A stretch of DNA of 64,000 bases from Inia geoffrensis. Lineage: Eukaryota; Chordata; Mammalia; Artiodactyla; Iniidae. The notes beneath the pieces are model-generated. The model ran no database searches. It was not told where the DNA came from and worked only from the letters and a program-made list of their open reading frames with translations. The translations under genes and the position numbers were made by a program. Shown in pieces: positions 1 through 11,800 of this stretch. How positions within the stretch are numbered: the stretch's first letter is position 1; each line of letters opens with the position of its first letter. The DNA is taken from NCBI GenBank assembly GCA_036417435.1, contig JAZAQT010000217.1, positions 124,001 through 188,000 of the forward strand, given 5' to 3'.

Positions 1-3000
1 TACTGCTTACGATTAGGGCACGGGTGAGGGTAAGGCCTCGGAAGTGGGTCACATTAAGGGTTAGGGTTAGGGTTAGGGTTAGGGAATGGGGATTGATTAG
101 GGTACAGGTTATGTTACGGCAATGGCTTAGGGTTAGCGTACGTTAGAGGGCATGGGTTAGTGTTGATGTACTGGTTAAAATTAGGACACGGGTGAGAGTA
201 AAGTTTCAGGTGAGTGTCATGGTTAGGTTTCAGGTGAGGGTTAGGGTTAGAGAATGGAGAGGGATTAGGGTACAGGATAGGGTACGACAATGCTTAAGGG
301 TTAGCGTACGTTTGAGGGCATGAGTTAGTGTTTGTGTACTGGTTAAGATTAGGGCATTGGTTAGGGTAGGGCATCGGAAGTGGGTCAGGTTTGGGAATGG
401 GGTTAGGGTTAGGGTTAAGGAATGGGGAGGGATTAGGGTACAATTTAGGGTACGACAACGCTTAAGGTTTAGCGTACGTGTGAGGGCACGAGTTAGTTTT
501 GGTGTCATGGTTAAGATTAGGGCACGGGTGAGGGTAAGGCTTCGTGTGAGGGTCAGGGTTAGGATTCGGGTTAGGGTTAGGGTTTAGGAATGGGGAGGGA
601 TTAGGGTACAATTTAGAGTAGGACAACGCTTAAGGTTTAGCGTACGTGTGAGGGCACGAGTTAGTGTTGGTGTCCTGGTTAAGATTAGGGCACGGGTGAG
701 GGAAAGGTTTCGGGTGAGGGTCAGGGATAGAATTCGGGTTAGAGTTAGGGTTAGGGAATGGGGAGATATTAGGGCACAGTTTAGGGTACCACAACGCTTA
801 AGGTTTAGCGTACGTGTGAGGGCACGAGTTAGTGTTGGTGTCCTGGTTAAGTTTAGGGCACAGGTGAGGGTAAGGCTTCGGGTGAGGGTCACGGTTAGGA
901 TTCGTGTTAGGGTTAGGGTTAAGGAATGCAGAGGGATTAGGGTACAGCTTAGGGTACGACAGTGCTTAAGGGTTACCGTTCGTGTGAGGGCAAGGGTTAG
1001 TGTTAGTGTCCTGGTTAAGATTAGGGCACGGGTGAGGGTAAGGCTTCAGGTGACGGTCAGTGTTAGGATTCGGTTTAAGGTTAGGGTTAGGGAATGGGGA
1101 GGGATTAGGGTACAGGATAGGGTACGACAATGCTTAAGGTTTAGCGTACGTTTTAGGGCAAGAGTTAGTGTTTGTGTACTGGTTAAGATTAGGGCATTGT
1201 TTAGGGTAGGGCATCGGAAGTGGTTCAGGTTTAGGAATGGGGTTAGGGTTAGGGTTAAGGAATGGGGAGGGATTAGAGTACAGTTTAGGGTACGACAACG
1301 ATTAAGGATTAGAGGACGTGTGAGGGCACGAGTTAGTGTTGGTGTCCTGGTTAAGATTAGGTCACGGGTGAGGGTATGGTTTCGGGTGAGGGTCAGGGAT
1401 AGAATTCGGGTTAGGGATAGGGTTAGGGAATGGGGAGATATTAGGGCACAGTTTAGCATACCACAACGCTTAAGGTTTAGCGTACGTGTGAGGTCACTAG
1501 TTTGTGTTAGTGTACTGCTTACGATTAGGGCACGGGTGAGGGTAACGCCTCGGAAGAGGGTCACGTTAAGGGTTATGGTTAGGGTTAGGGTTAGGGAATT
1601 GGGATTGATTAAAGTACAGGTTATGGTACGGCGATGGCTTAGGGTTAGCGTACGTTAGAGGGCATGGGTTAGTGTTGATGTACTGGTTAAAATTAGAACA
1701 CGGGTGAGGGTAAAGTTTCGGGTGAGTGTCATGGATAGGTTTCAGGTTAGGGTTAGGGTTAAGGAATGGAGAGGATTTAGGGTACAGGTTAGGGTACCGC
1801 TGCGGTTTAGTGTTAGTGTATGTGTGAGGGTACGAGTTAGTCTTGGTGTCCTGGTTAAGATTAGGGCACGGGTGAGGGTAAGGCTTCGTGTGAGGGTCAG
1901 GGTTAGGATTCGGGTTAGGGTTAGGGTTAGGGAATGGAGAGGGATTAGGGTACAGGTTAGGTTACGACAATGCTTAAGGTTTAGCGTAAGTGTGAGGGCA
2001 TGAGTTAGTGTTGGTGTACTGGTTAAGACAAGGGCACCGATGACGGTAAGGCCTCGGAAAAGGGTCACGTTCAGGGTTTCGGTTAGGGTTAGGGTTAGGG
2101 AATGGGGAGGGATTAGGTTACAGGATAGGGTACGACAATGCTTAAGGGTTAGCATAAGTGGGAGGGCACGAGTTAGTGTTGGTGTACTGGTTAAGACAAG
2201 GGCACCGATGAGGGTAAGGCCTCGGAAAAGGGTCACGTTCAGTGTTTCGGTTACAGTTAGGGTTCGGGAATGGGGAGTGATTAGGGTACAGGATAGGGTA
2301 CGACAATGCTTAAGGGTTAGGGTACGTTTGAGGGCATGAGTTAGTGTTTGTGTATTGGTTAAGATTAGGGCATTGGTTACGGTAGGGCATCGGAAGTGGT
2401 TCAGGTTTAGGGATGTAGTTAGGGTTAGGGTTAAGGAATGGGGAGGGATTAGGGTACAATTTAGGGTACGAAAACGCTTAAGGTTTAGCGTACGTGTGAG
2501 GGCACGAGTTAGTGTTGGTGTCCAGGTTAAGATTAGGGCACGAGTGAAGGTAAGGCTTCGGGTGAGGGTCAGGTTTAGGATTCGTGTTAGGGTTAGGGTT
2601 AAGGAATGCAGAGGGATTAGGGTACAGCTTAGGGTACGACAGTGCTTAAGGGTTAGAGTTCGTGTGAGTGCAAGGGTTAGTGTTAGTGTCCTGGTTAAGA
2701 TTATGGCACGGGTGAGGGTAAGGCTTCATGTGAGGGTCTGGGTTAGGATTCGGGTTAGGGTTAGAGTTAGGGAATGGGGAGGGATTAGGGTACAGTTTAG
2801 GGTACGACAACGATTAAGGGTTAGCGTACGTGTGAGGGCACGAGTTAGTGTTGGTGTCCTGGTTAAGATTAGGGCAGGGGTGAGGGTAAGGTTTCGGGTG
2901 AGGGTCAGGGATAGAATTCGGATTTGGGTTAGGGTTAGGGAATGGGGAGATATTAGGGCACAGTTTAGGGTACCACAACTCTTAAGGTTTAGCGTACGTG

Positions 3001-5872
3001 TGAGTTCACCAGTTAGTGTTAGTGTACTGCTTACGATTAGGGCACGGGTGAGGGTAAGGCCTCGGAAGTGGGTCACATTAAGGGTTAGGGTTAGGGTTAG
3101 GGTTAGGGAATGGGGATTGATTAGGGTACAGGTTATGTTACGGCAATGGCTTAGGGTTAGCGTACGTTAGAGGGCATGGGTTAGTGTTGATGTACTGGTT
3201 AAAATTAGGACACGGGTGAGAGTAAAGTTTCAGGTGAGTGTCATGGTTAGGTTTCAGGTGAGGGTTAGGGTTAGAGAATGGAGAGGGATTAGGGTACAGG
3301 ATAGGGTACCGCTGCGGTTTAGTTTTAGCGTATGTGTGAGGGCACGAGTTAGTCTTGGTGTCCTGGTTAAGATTAGGGCACGGGTGAGGGTAAGGCTTCG
3401 TGTGAGGGTCAGGGTTAGGATTCGGGTTAGGGTTAGGGTTAGGGAATGGAGAGGGATTAGGGTACAGGATAGGGTACGACAATGCTTAAGGGTTAGCGTA
3501 CGTTTGAGGGCATGAGTTAGTGTTTGTGTACTGGTTAAGATTAGGGCATTGGTTAGGGTAGGGCATCGGAAGTGGGTCAGGTTTAGGAATGGGGTTAGGG
3601 TTAGGGTTAAGGAATGGGGAGGGATTAGGGTACAATTTAGGGTACGACAACGCTTAAGGTTTAGCGTACGTGTGAGGGCACGAGTTAGTTTTGGTGTCAT
3701 GGTTAAGATTAGGGCACGGGTGAGGGTAAGGCTTCGTGTGAGGGTCAGGGTTAGGATTCGGGTTAGGGTTAGGGTTTAGGAATGGGGAGGGATTAGGGTA
3801 CAATTTAGAGTAGGACAACGCTTACGGTTTAGCGTACGTGTGAGTGCACGAGTTAGTGTTGGTGTCCAGGTTAAGATTAGGGCACGGGTGAGGGAAAGGT
3901 TTCGGGTGAGGGTCAGGGATAGAATTCGTGTTAGAGTTAGTGTTAGGGAATGGGGAGATATTAGGGCACAGTTTAGGGTACCACAACGCTTAAGGTTTAG
4001 CGTACGTGTGAGGGCACGAGTTAGTGTTGGTGTCCTGGTTAAGATTAGGGCACAGGTGAGGGTAAGGCTTCGGGTGAGGGTCACGGTTAGGATTCGTGTT
4101 AGGGTTAGGGTTAAGGAATGCAGAGGGATTAGGGTACAGCTTAGGGTACGACAGTGCTTAAGGGTTACCGTTCGTGTGAGGGCAAGGGTTAGTGTTAGTG
4201 TCCTGGTTAAGATTAGGGCACGGGTGAGGGTAAGGCTTCAGGTGACGGTCAGTGTTAGGATTCGGTTTAAGGTTAGGGTTAGGGAATGGGGAGGGATTAT
4301 GGTACAGGATAGGGTACGACAATGCTTAAGGTTTAGCGTACGTTTGAGGGCAAGAGTTAGTGTTTGTGTACTGGTTAAGATTAGGGCATTGTTTAGGGTA
4401 GGGCATCGGAAGTGGGTCAGGTTTAGGAATGGGGTTAGGGTTAGGGTTAAGGAATGGGGAGGGATTAGAGTACAGTTTAGGGTACGACAACGATTAAGGG
4501 TTAGAGTACGTGTGAGGGCACGAGTTAGTGTTGGTGTCCTGGTTAAGATTAGGTCACGGGTGAGGGTATGGTTTCGGGTGAGGGTCAGGGATAGAATTCG
4601 GGTTAGGGATAGGGTTAGGGAATGGGGAGATATTAGGGAACAGTTTAGCATACCACAACGCTTAAGGTTTAGCGTACGTGTGAGGTCACTAGTTTGTGTT
4701 AGTGTACTGCTTACGATTAGGGCACGGGTGAGGGTAACGCCTCGGAAGAGGGTCACGTTAAGGGTTAGGGTTAGGGTTAGGGTTAGGGAATGGGGATTGA
4801 TTAGGGTACAGGTTAGGGTACGGCAATGGCTTAGGGTTAGCGTACTTTAGAGGGCATGGGTTAGTGTTGATGTACTGGTTAAAATTAGGACACGGGTGAT
4901 GGTAAAGTTTCGGGTGAGTGTCATGGTTAGGTTTCAGGTTAGGGTTAGGGTTACGGAATGGAGAGGGATTAGGGTACAGGTTAGGGTACCGCTGCGGTTT
5001 ACTGTTAGCGTACGTGTGAGGGCACGAGTTAGTCTTGGTGTCCTGGTTAAGATTAGGTCACGGGTGAGGGTAAGGCTTCGGGTGAGGGTCAGAGTTAGGA
5101 TTCGGGTTAGGGTTAGGGTTAGGGAATGGGGAGGGATTAGGGTACAGTTTAGGGTACGACAACGATTAAAGGTTAGCGTACGTGTGAGGGCACGAATGAG
5201 TGTTGGTGTCCTGGTTAAGATTAGGGCACGGGTGAGGGTAAGGTTTCGGGTGAGGGTCAGGGATAGAATTCGGGTTAGGGTTAGGGTTAGGGAATGGGGA
5301 GATATTAGGGCACAGTTTAGGGTACCACAACGCTTAAGGTTTAGCATACGTGTGAGGTCACTAGTTAGTGTTAGTGTACTGCTTACGATTAGGGCACGGG
5401 TGAGGGTAAGGCCTCGGAAGAGGGTCACGTTAAGGGTTAGGGTTAGGGAATGGGGATTGATTAGGGTACAGGTTAGGGTACAGCAATGGCTTAGGATTAG
5501 CGTACGTTAGAGGGCATGGGTTAGTGTTGATGTACTGGTTAAAATTAGGAAACGGGTGAGGGTAAAGTTTCGGGTGAGTGTCATGGTTAGGTTTCAGGTT
5601 AGGGTTAGGGTTAGGGAATGGAGAGGGAATAGGGTACAGGTTAGGGTACCGCTGCGGTTTAGTGTTAGCGTACGTGTGAGGGCACGAGTTAGTCTTGGTG
5701 TCCTGGTTAAGATTAGGGCACGGGTGAGGGTAAGGTTTCGGGTGAGGGTCAGAGTTAGGATTCGGGTTAGGGATAGGATTAGGGAATGGGGAGATATTAG
5801 GGCACAGTTTAGGGTACCACAACGCTTAAGGTTTAGCGTACATGTGAGGTCACTAGTTAGTGTTAGTGTACT
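1..5872 (+). repeat. HOR zone 1: large near-identical tandem duplication (3,024/3,192 bp)
   Basis: Bases 1 to about 283 match 3025 to about 3307 with no difference seen by eye (offset 3,024 = 18 monomers). From there to about 1740 the match continues at offset 3,192 (19 monomers), to about 4930. The offset changes by exactly one monomer inside the shared words 'acaggatagggtac'. Class A monomers start at 5, 1517, 3029, 4709 and 5381, giving HORs of 9, 9, 10 and 4 monomers; the last interval to 5873 is 492 bp, three monomers less 12 bp. Divergence rises beyond about 1740/4930. Confidence 0.85.
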
Positions 5873-8800
5873 GCTTACGATTAGGGCACGGGTGAGGGTA
5901 AGGCCTCGGAAGAGGGTCACCTTAAGGGTTAGGGTTAGGGTTAGGGTTAGGGTTAGGGAATGGGGATTGATTAGGGTACAGGTTAGGGCACGGCAATGGC
6001 TTACGGTTAGCGTACGTTAGAGGGCATGGGTTAGTGTTGATGTACTGGTTAAAATTAGGACACGGGTGAGGGTAAAGTTTCGGGTGAGTGTCATGGTTAG
6101 GTTTCAGGTTAGGGTTAGGCTTAAGGAATGGAGAGGGATTAGGGTACAGGTTAGGGTACCGCTGTGGTTTAGTGTTAGCGTACGTTTGAGGGTACGAGTT
6201 AGTCTTGGAGTCCTGGTTAAGATTAGGGCACGGGTGAGGGTAAGGTTTCGGGTGAGGGTCAGGGTTAGGATTCGGGTTAGGGTTAGGGTTAGGGAATGGA
6301 GAGGGATTAGGGTACAGGTTAGGGTACGACAATGCTTAAGGGTTAGCGTAAGTGTGAGCGCACGAGTTAGTGTTGGTGTACTGGTTAAGACAAGGGCACC
6401 GATGAGGGTAAGGCCTCGGAAAAGGGTCACGTTCAGGGTTTCGCTTAGGGTTAGGGTTAGGGAATGGGGAGGGATTAGGGTAAAGGATAGGGTACGACAA
6501 TGCTTAAGGGTTAGCGTACTTTTGAGGGCATGAGTTAGTGTTTGTGTACTGGTTAAGATTAGGGCATTGGTTAGGGTAGGGCATCGGAAATGTGTCAGGT
6601 TTAGGGATGGGGTTAGGGTTAGTGTTAAGGAATGGGGAGGGATTAGGGTACAATTTAGGGTACGACAACGCTTAAGGTTTAGCGTACGTGTGAGGGCACG
6701 AGTTAGTGTTGGTGTCCTGGTTAAGATTAGGGCACGGGTGAGGGTAAGGCTTCGGGTGAGGGTCAGGGTTAGGATTCGTGTTAGGGTTAGGGTTAAGGAA
6801 TGCAGAGGGATTAGGGTACAGCTTAGGGTACGACAGTGCTTAAGGGTTAGCGTTTGTGTGAGGGCCAGCGTTAGTGTTAGTGTCGTGGTTAAGATTAGGG
6901 CACGGGTGAGGGTAAGGCTTCATGTGAGGGTCAGGGTTAGGATTCCGGTTAGGGTTAGGGTTAGGGAAAGGGGAGATATTAGGGCACAGTTTAGGGTACC
7001 ACAACACTTAAGGTTTAGCGTACGTGTGAGGTCACTAGTAAGTGTTAATGTACTGCTTACGATTAGGGCACGGGGGAGGGTAAGGCCTCGGAAGAGGGTC
7101 ACGTTAAGGGTTAGTGCTAGGGTTAGGGTTAGGGAATGGGGATTGATTAGGGTACAGGTTAGGGTACGGCAATGGCTTAGGGTTAGCGTACGTTAGAGGG
7201 CATGGGTTAGTGTTGATGTACTGGTTAAAATTAGGACACGGGTGATGGTAAAGTTTCGGGTGAGTGTCATGGTTAGGTTTCAGGTTAGGGTTAGGGTTAG
7301 GGAATGGAGAGGGATTAGGGTACAGGTTAGGGTACCGCTGCGGTTTACTGTTAGCGTACGTGTGAGGGCACGAGTTAGTCTTGGTGTCCTGGTTAAGATT
7401 AGGGCACGGGTGAGGGTAAGGCTTCGGGTGAGGGTCAGGGTTAGGATTCGGGTTAGGGTTAGGGTTAGGGAATGGAGAGGGATTAGGGTACTGGTTAGGG
7501 TTCGACAATGCCTAAGGGTTAGCGTAAGTGTGAGGGCACGAGTTAGTGTTGGTGTACTGGTTAAGACAAGGGCACCGATGAGGGTAAGGCCTCGGAAAAG
7601 GGTCACGTTCAGGGTTTCGCTTAGGGTTAGGGTTAGGGAATGGGGAGGGATTAGGGTAAAGGATAGGGTACGACAATGCTTAAGGGTTAGCGTACTTTTG
7701 AGGGAATGAGTTAGTGTTTGTGTACTGGTTAAGATTAGGGCATTGGTTAGGGTAGGGCATCGGAAATGTGTCAGGTTTAGGGATGGGGCTAGGGTTAGTG
7801 TTAAGGAATGGGGAGGGATTAGGGTACAATTTAGGGTACGACAACGCTTAAGGTTTAGCGTACGTGTGAGGGCACGAGTTAGTGTTGGTGTCCTGGTTAA
7901 GATTAGGGCACGGGTGAGGGTAAGGCTTCGGGTGAGGGTCAGGGTTAGGATTCGTGTTAGGGTTAGGGTTAAGGAATGCAGAGGGATTAGGGTACAGCTT
8001 AGGGTACGACAGTGCTTAAGGGTTAGCGTTCGTGTGAGGGCAAGCGTTAGTGTTAGTGTCCTGGTTAAGATTAGGGCACGGGTGAGTGTAAGGCTTCATG
8101 TGAGGGTCAGGGTTAGGATTCCGGTTAGGTTTAGGGTTAGGGAAAGGGGAGATATTAGGGCACAGTTTAGGGTACCACAACGCTTAAGGTTTAGCGTACG
8201 TGTGAGGTCACTAGTAAGTGTTAATGTACTGCTTACGATTAGGGCACGGGGGAGGGTAAGGCCTCGGAAGAGGGTCACGTTAAGGGTTAGGGCTAGGGTT
8301 AGGGTTAGGGAATGGGGATTGATTAGGGTACAGGTTAGGGTACGGCAATGGCTTAGGGTTAGCGTACGTTAGAGGGCATGGGTTAGTGTTGATGTACTGG
8401 TTAAAATTAGGACACGGGTGATGGTAAAGTTTCGGGTGAGTGTCATGGTTAGTTTTCAGGTTAGGGTTAGGGTTAGGGAATGGAGAGGGATTAGGGTACA
8501 GGTTAGGGTACCGCTGCGGTTTACTGTTAGCGTACGTGTGAGGGCACGAGTTAGTCTTGGTGTCCTGGTTAAGATTAGGGCACGGGTGAGGGTAAGGCTT
8601 CGGGTGAGGGTCAGGGTTAGGATTCGTGTTAGGGTTAGGGTTAAGGAATGCAGAGGGATTAGGGTACAGCTTAGGGTACGACAGTGCTTAAGGGTTAGCG
8701 TTCGTGTGAGGGCAAGCGTTAGTGTTAGTGTCGTGGTTAAGATTAGGGCACGGGTGAGGGTAAGGCTTCATGTGAGGGTCAGGGTTGGATTCCGGTTAGG

Positions 8801-11800
8801 GTTAGGGTTAGGGAAAGGGGAGATATTAGGGCACAGTTTAGGGTACCACAACACTTAAGGTTTAGCGTACGTGTGAGGTCACTAGTAAGTGTTAATGTAC
8901 TGCTTACGATTAGGGCACGGGGGAGGGTAAGGCCTCGGAAGAGGGTCACGTTAAGGGTTAGTGCTAGGGTTAGGGTTAGGGAATGGGGATTGATTAGGGT
9001 ACAGGTTAGGGTACGGCAATGGCTTAGGGTTAGCGTACGTTAGAGGGCATGGGTTAGTGTTGATGTACTGGTTAAAATTAGGACACGGGTGATGGTAAAG
9101 TTTCGGGTGAGTGTCATGGTTAGGTTTCAGGTTAGGGTTAGGGTTAGGGAATGGAGAGGGATTAGGGTACAGGTTAGGGTACCGCTGCAGTTTACTGTTA
9201 GCGTACGTGTGAGGGCACGAGTTAGTCTTGGTGTCCTGGTTAAGATTAGGGCACGGGTGAGGGTAAGGCTTCGGGTGAGGGTCAGGGTTAGGATTCGGGT
9301 TAGGGTTAGGGTTAGGGAATGGAGAGGGATTAGGGTACTGGTTAGGGTTCGACAATGCCTAAGGGTTAGCGTAAGTGTGAGGGCACGAGTTAGTGTTGAT
9401 GTACTGGTTAAGACAAGGGCACCGATGAGGGTAAGGCCTCGGAAAAGGGTCACGTTCAGGGTTTCGCTTAGGGTTAGGGTTAGGGAATGGGGAGGGATTA
9501 GGGTACAGGATAGGGTACGACAATGCTTAAGGGTTAGCGTACTTTTGAGGGCATGAGTTAGAGTTTGTGTGCTGGTTAAGATTAGGGCATTGGTTAGGGT
9601 AGGGCATCGGAAGTGGGTCAGGTTTAGGGATGGGGTTAGGGTTAGGGTTAAGGAATGGGGAGGGATTAGGGTACAATTTAGGGTACGACAACGCTTAAGG
9701 TTTAGAGTACGTGTGAGGGCACGAGTTAGTGTTGGTGTCCTGGTTAAGATTAGGGCACGGGTGAGGGTAAGGCTTCGGGTGAGGGTCAGGGTTAGGACTC
9801 GTGTTAGGGTTAGGGTTAAGGAATGCAGAGGGATTAGGGTACACCTTAGGGTACGATAGTGCTTAAAGGTTAGCGTTCATGTGAGGGCAAGGGTTATTGT
9901 TAGTGTCCTGGTTAAGATTAGGGCACGGGTGAGGGTAAGGCTTCAGGTGAGGGTCAGGGTTAGGATTCGGGTTAGGGATAGGATTAGGGAATGGGGAGAT
10001 ATTAGGACACAGTTTAGGGTACCACAACGCTTAAGGTTTAGCGTACATGTGAGGTCACTAGTTAGTGTTAGTGTATGCTTACGATTAGGGCACGGGTGAG
10101 GGAAAGGCCTCGGAAGAGGGTCACGTTAAGGGTTAGGGTTAGGGTTAGGGTTAGGGTTAGGGAATGGGGATTGATTAGGGTACAGGTTAGGGCACGGCAA
10201 TGGCTTAGGGTTAGCGTACGTTAGAGGGCATGGGTTAGTGTTGATGTACTGGTTAAAATTAGGACACGGGTGAGGGTAAAGTTTCGGGTGAGTGTCATGG
10301 TTAGGTTTCAGGTTAGGGTTAGGCTTAAGGAATGGAGAGGGATTAGGATACAGGTTAGGGTACCGCTGTGGTTTAGTGTTAGCGTACGTTTGAGGGCACG
10401 AGTTAGTCTTGGTGTCCTGGTTAAGATTAGGGCACGGGTGAGGGTAAGGTTTCGGGTGAGGGTCAGGGTTAGGATTCGGGTTAGGGTTAGGGTTAGGGAA
10501 TGGAGAGGGATTAGGGTACAGGTTAGGGTACGACAATGCTTAAGGGTTAGCGTAAGTGTGAGGGCACGAGGTAGTGTTGGTGTACTGGTTAAGACAAGGG
10601 CACCGATGAGGGTAAGGCCTCGGAAAAGGGTCACGTTCAGGGTTTCGCTTAGGGTTAGGGTTAGGGAATGGGGAGGGATTAGGGTAAAGGATAGGGTACG
10701 ACAATGCTTAAGGGTTAGCGTACTTTTGAGGGAATGAGTTAGTGTTTGTGTACTGGTTAAGATTAGGGCATTGGTTAGGGTAGGGCATCGGAAATGTGTC
10801 AGGTTTAGGGATGGGGCTAGGGTTAGTGTTAAGGAATGGGGAGGGATTAGGGTACAATTTAGGGTACGACAACGCTTAAGGTTTAGCGTACGTGTGAGGG
10901 CACGAGTTAGTGTTGGTGTCCTGGTTAAGATTAGGGCACGGGTGAGGGTAAGGCTTCGGGTGAGGGTCAGGGTTAGGATTCGTGTTAGGGTTAGGGTTAA
11001 GGAATGCAGAGGGATTAGGGTACAGCTTAGGGTACGACAGTGCTTAAGGGTTAGCGTTCGTGTGAGGGCAAGCGTTAGTGTTAGTGTCCTGGTTAAGATT
11101 AGGGCACGGGTGAGGGTAAGGCTTCATGTGAGGGTCAGGGTTAGGATTCCGGTTAGGTTTAGGGTTAGGGAAAGGGGAGATATTAGGGCACAGTTTAGGG
11201 TACCACAACGCTTAAGGTTTAGCGTACGTGTGAGGTCACTAGTAAGTGTTAATGTACTGCTTACGATTAGGGCACGGGGGAGGGTAAGGCCTCGGAAGAG
11301 GGTCACGTTAAGGGTTAGGGCTAGGGTTAGGGTTAGGGAATGGGGATTGATTAGGGTACAGGTTAGGGTACGGCAATGGCTTAGGGTTAGCGTACGTTAG
11401 AGGGCATGGGTTAGTGTTGATGTACTGGTTAAAATTAGGACACGGGTGATGGTAAAGTTTCGGGTGAGTGTCATGGTTAGGTTTCAGGTTAGGGTTAGGG
11501 TTAGGGAATGGAGAGGGATTAGGGTACAGGTTAGGGTACCACTGCGGTTTACTGTTAGCGTACGTGTGAGGGCACGAGTTAGTCTTGGTGTCCTGGTTAA
11601 GATTAGGGCACGGGTGAGGGTAAGGCTTCGGGTGAGGGTCAGGGTTAGGATTCGTGTTAGGGTTAGGGTTAGGGAATGGAGAGGGATTAGGGTACTGGTT
11701 AGGGTTCGACAATGCCTAAGGGTTAGCGTAAGTGTGAGGGCACGAGTTAGTGTTGGTGTACTGGTTAAGACAAGGGCACCGATGAGGGTAAGGCTTCGGA

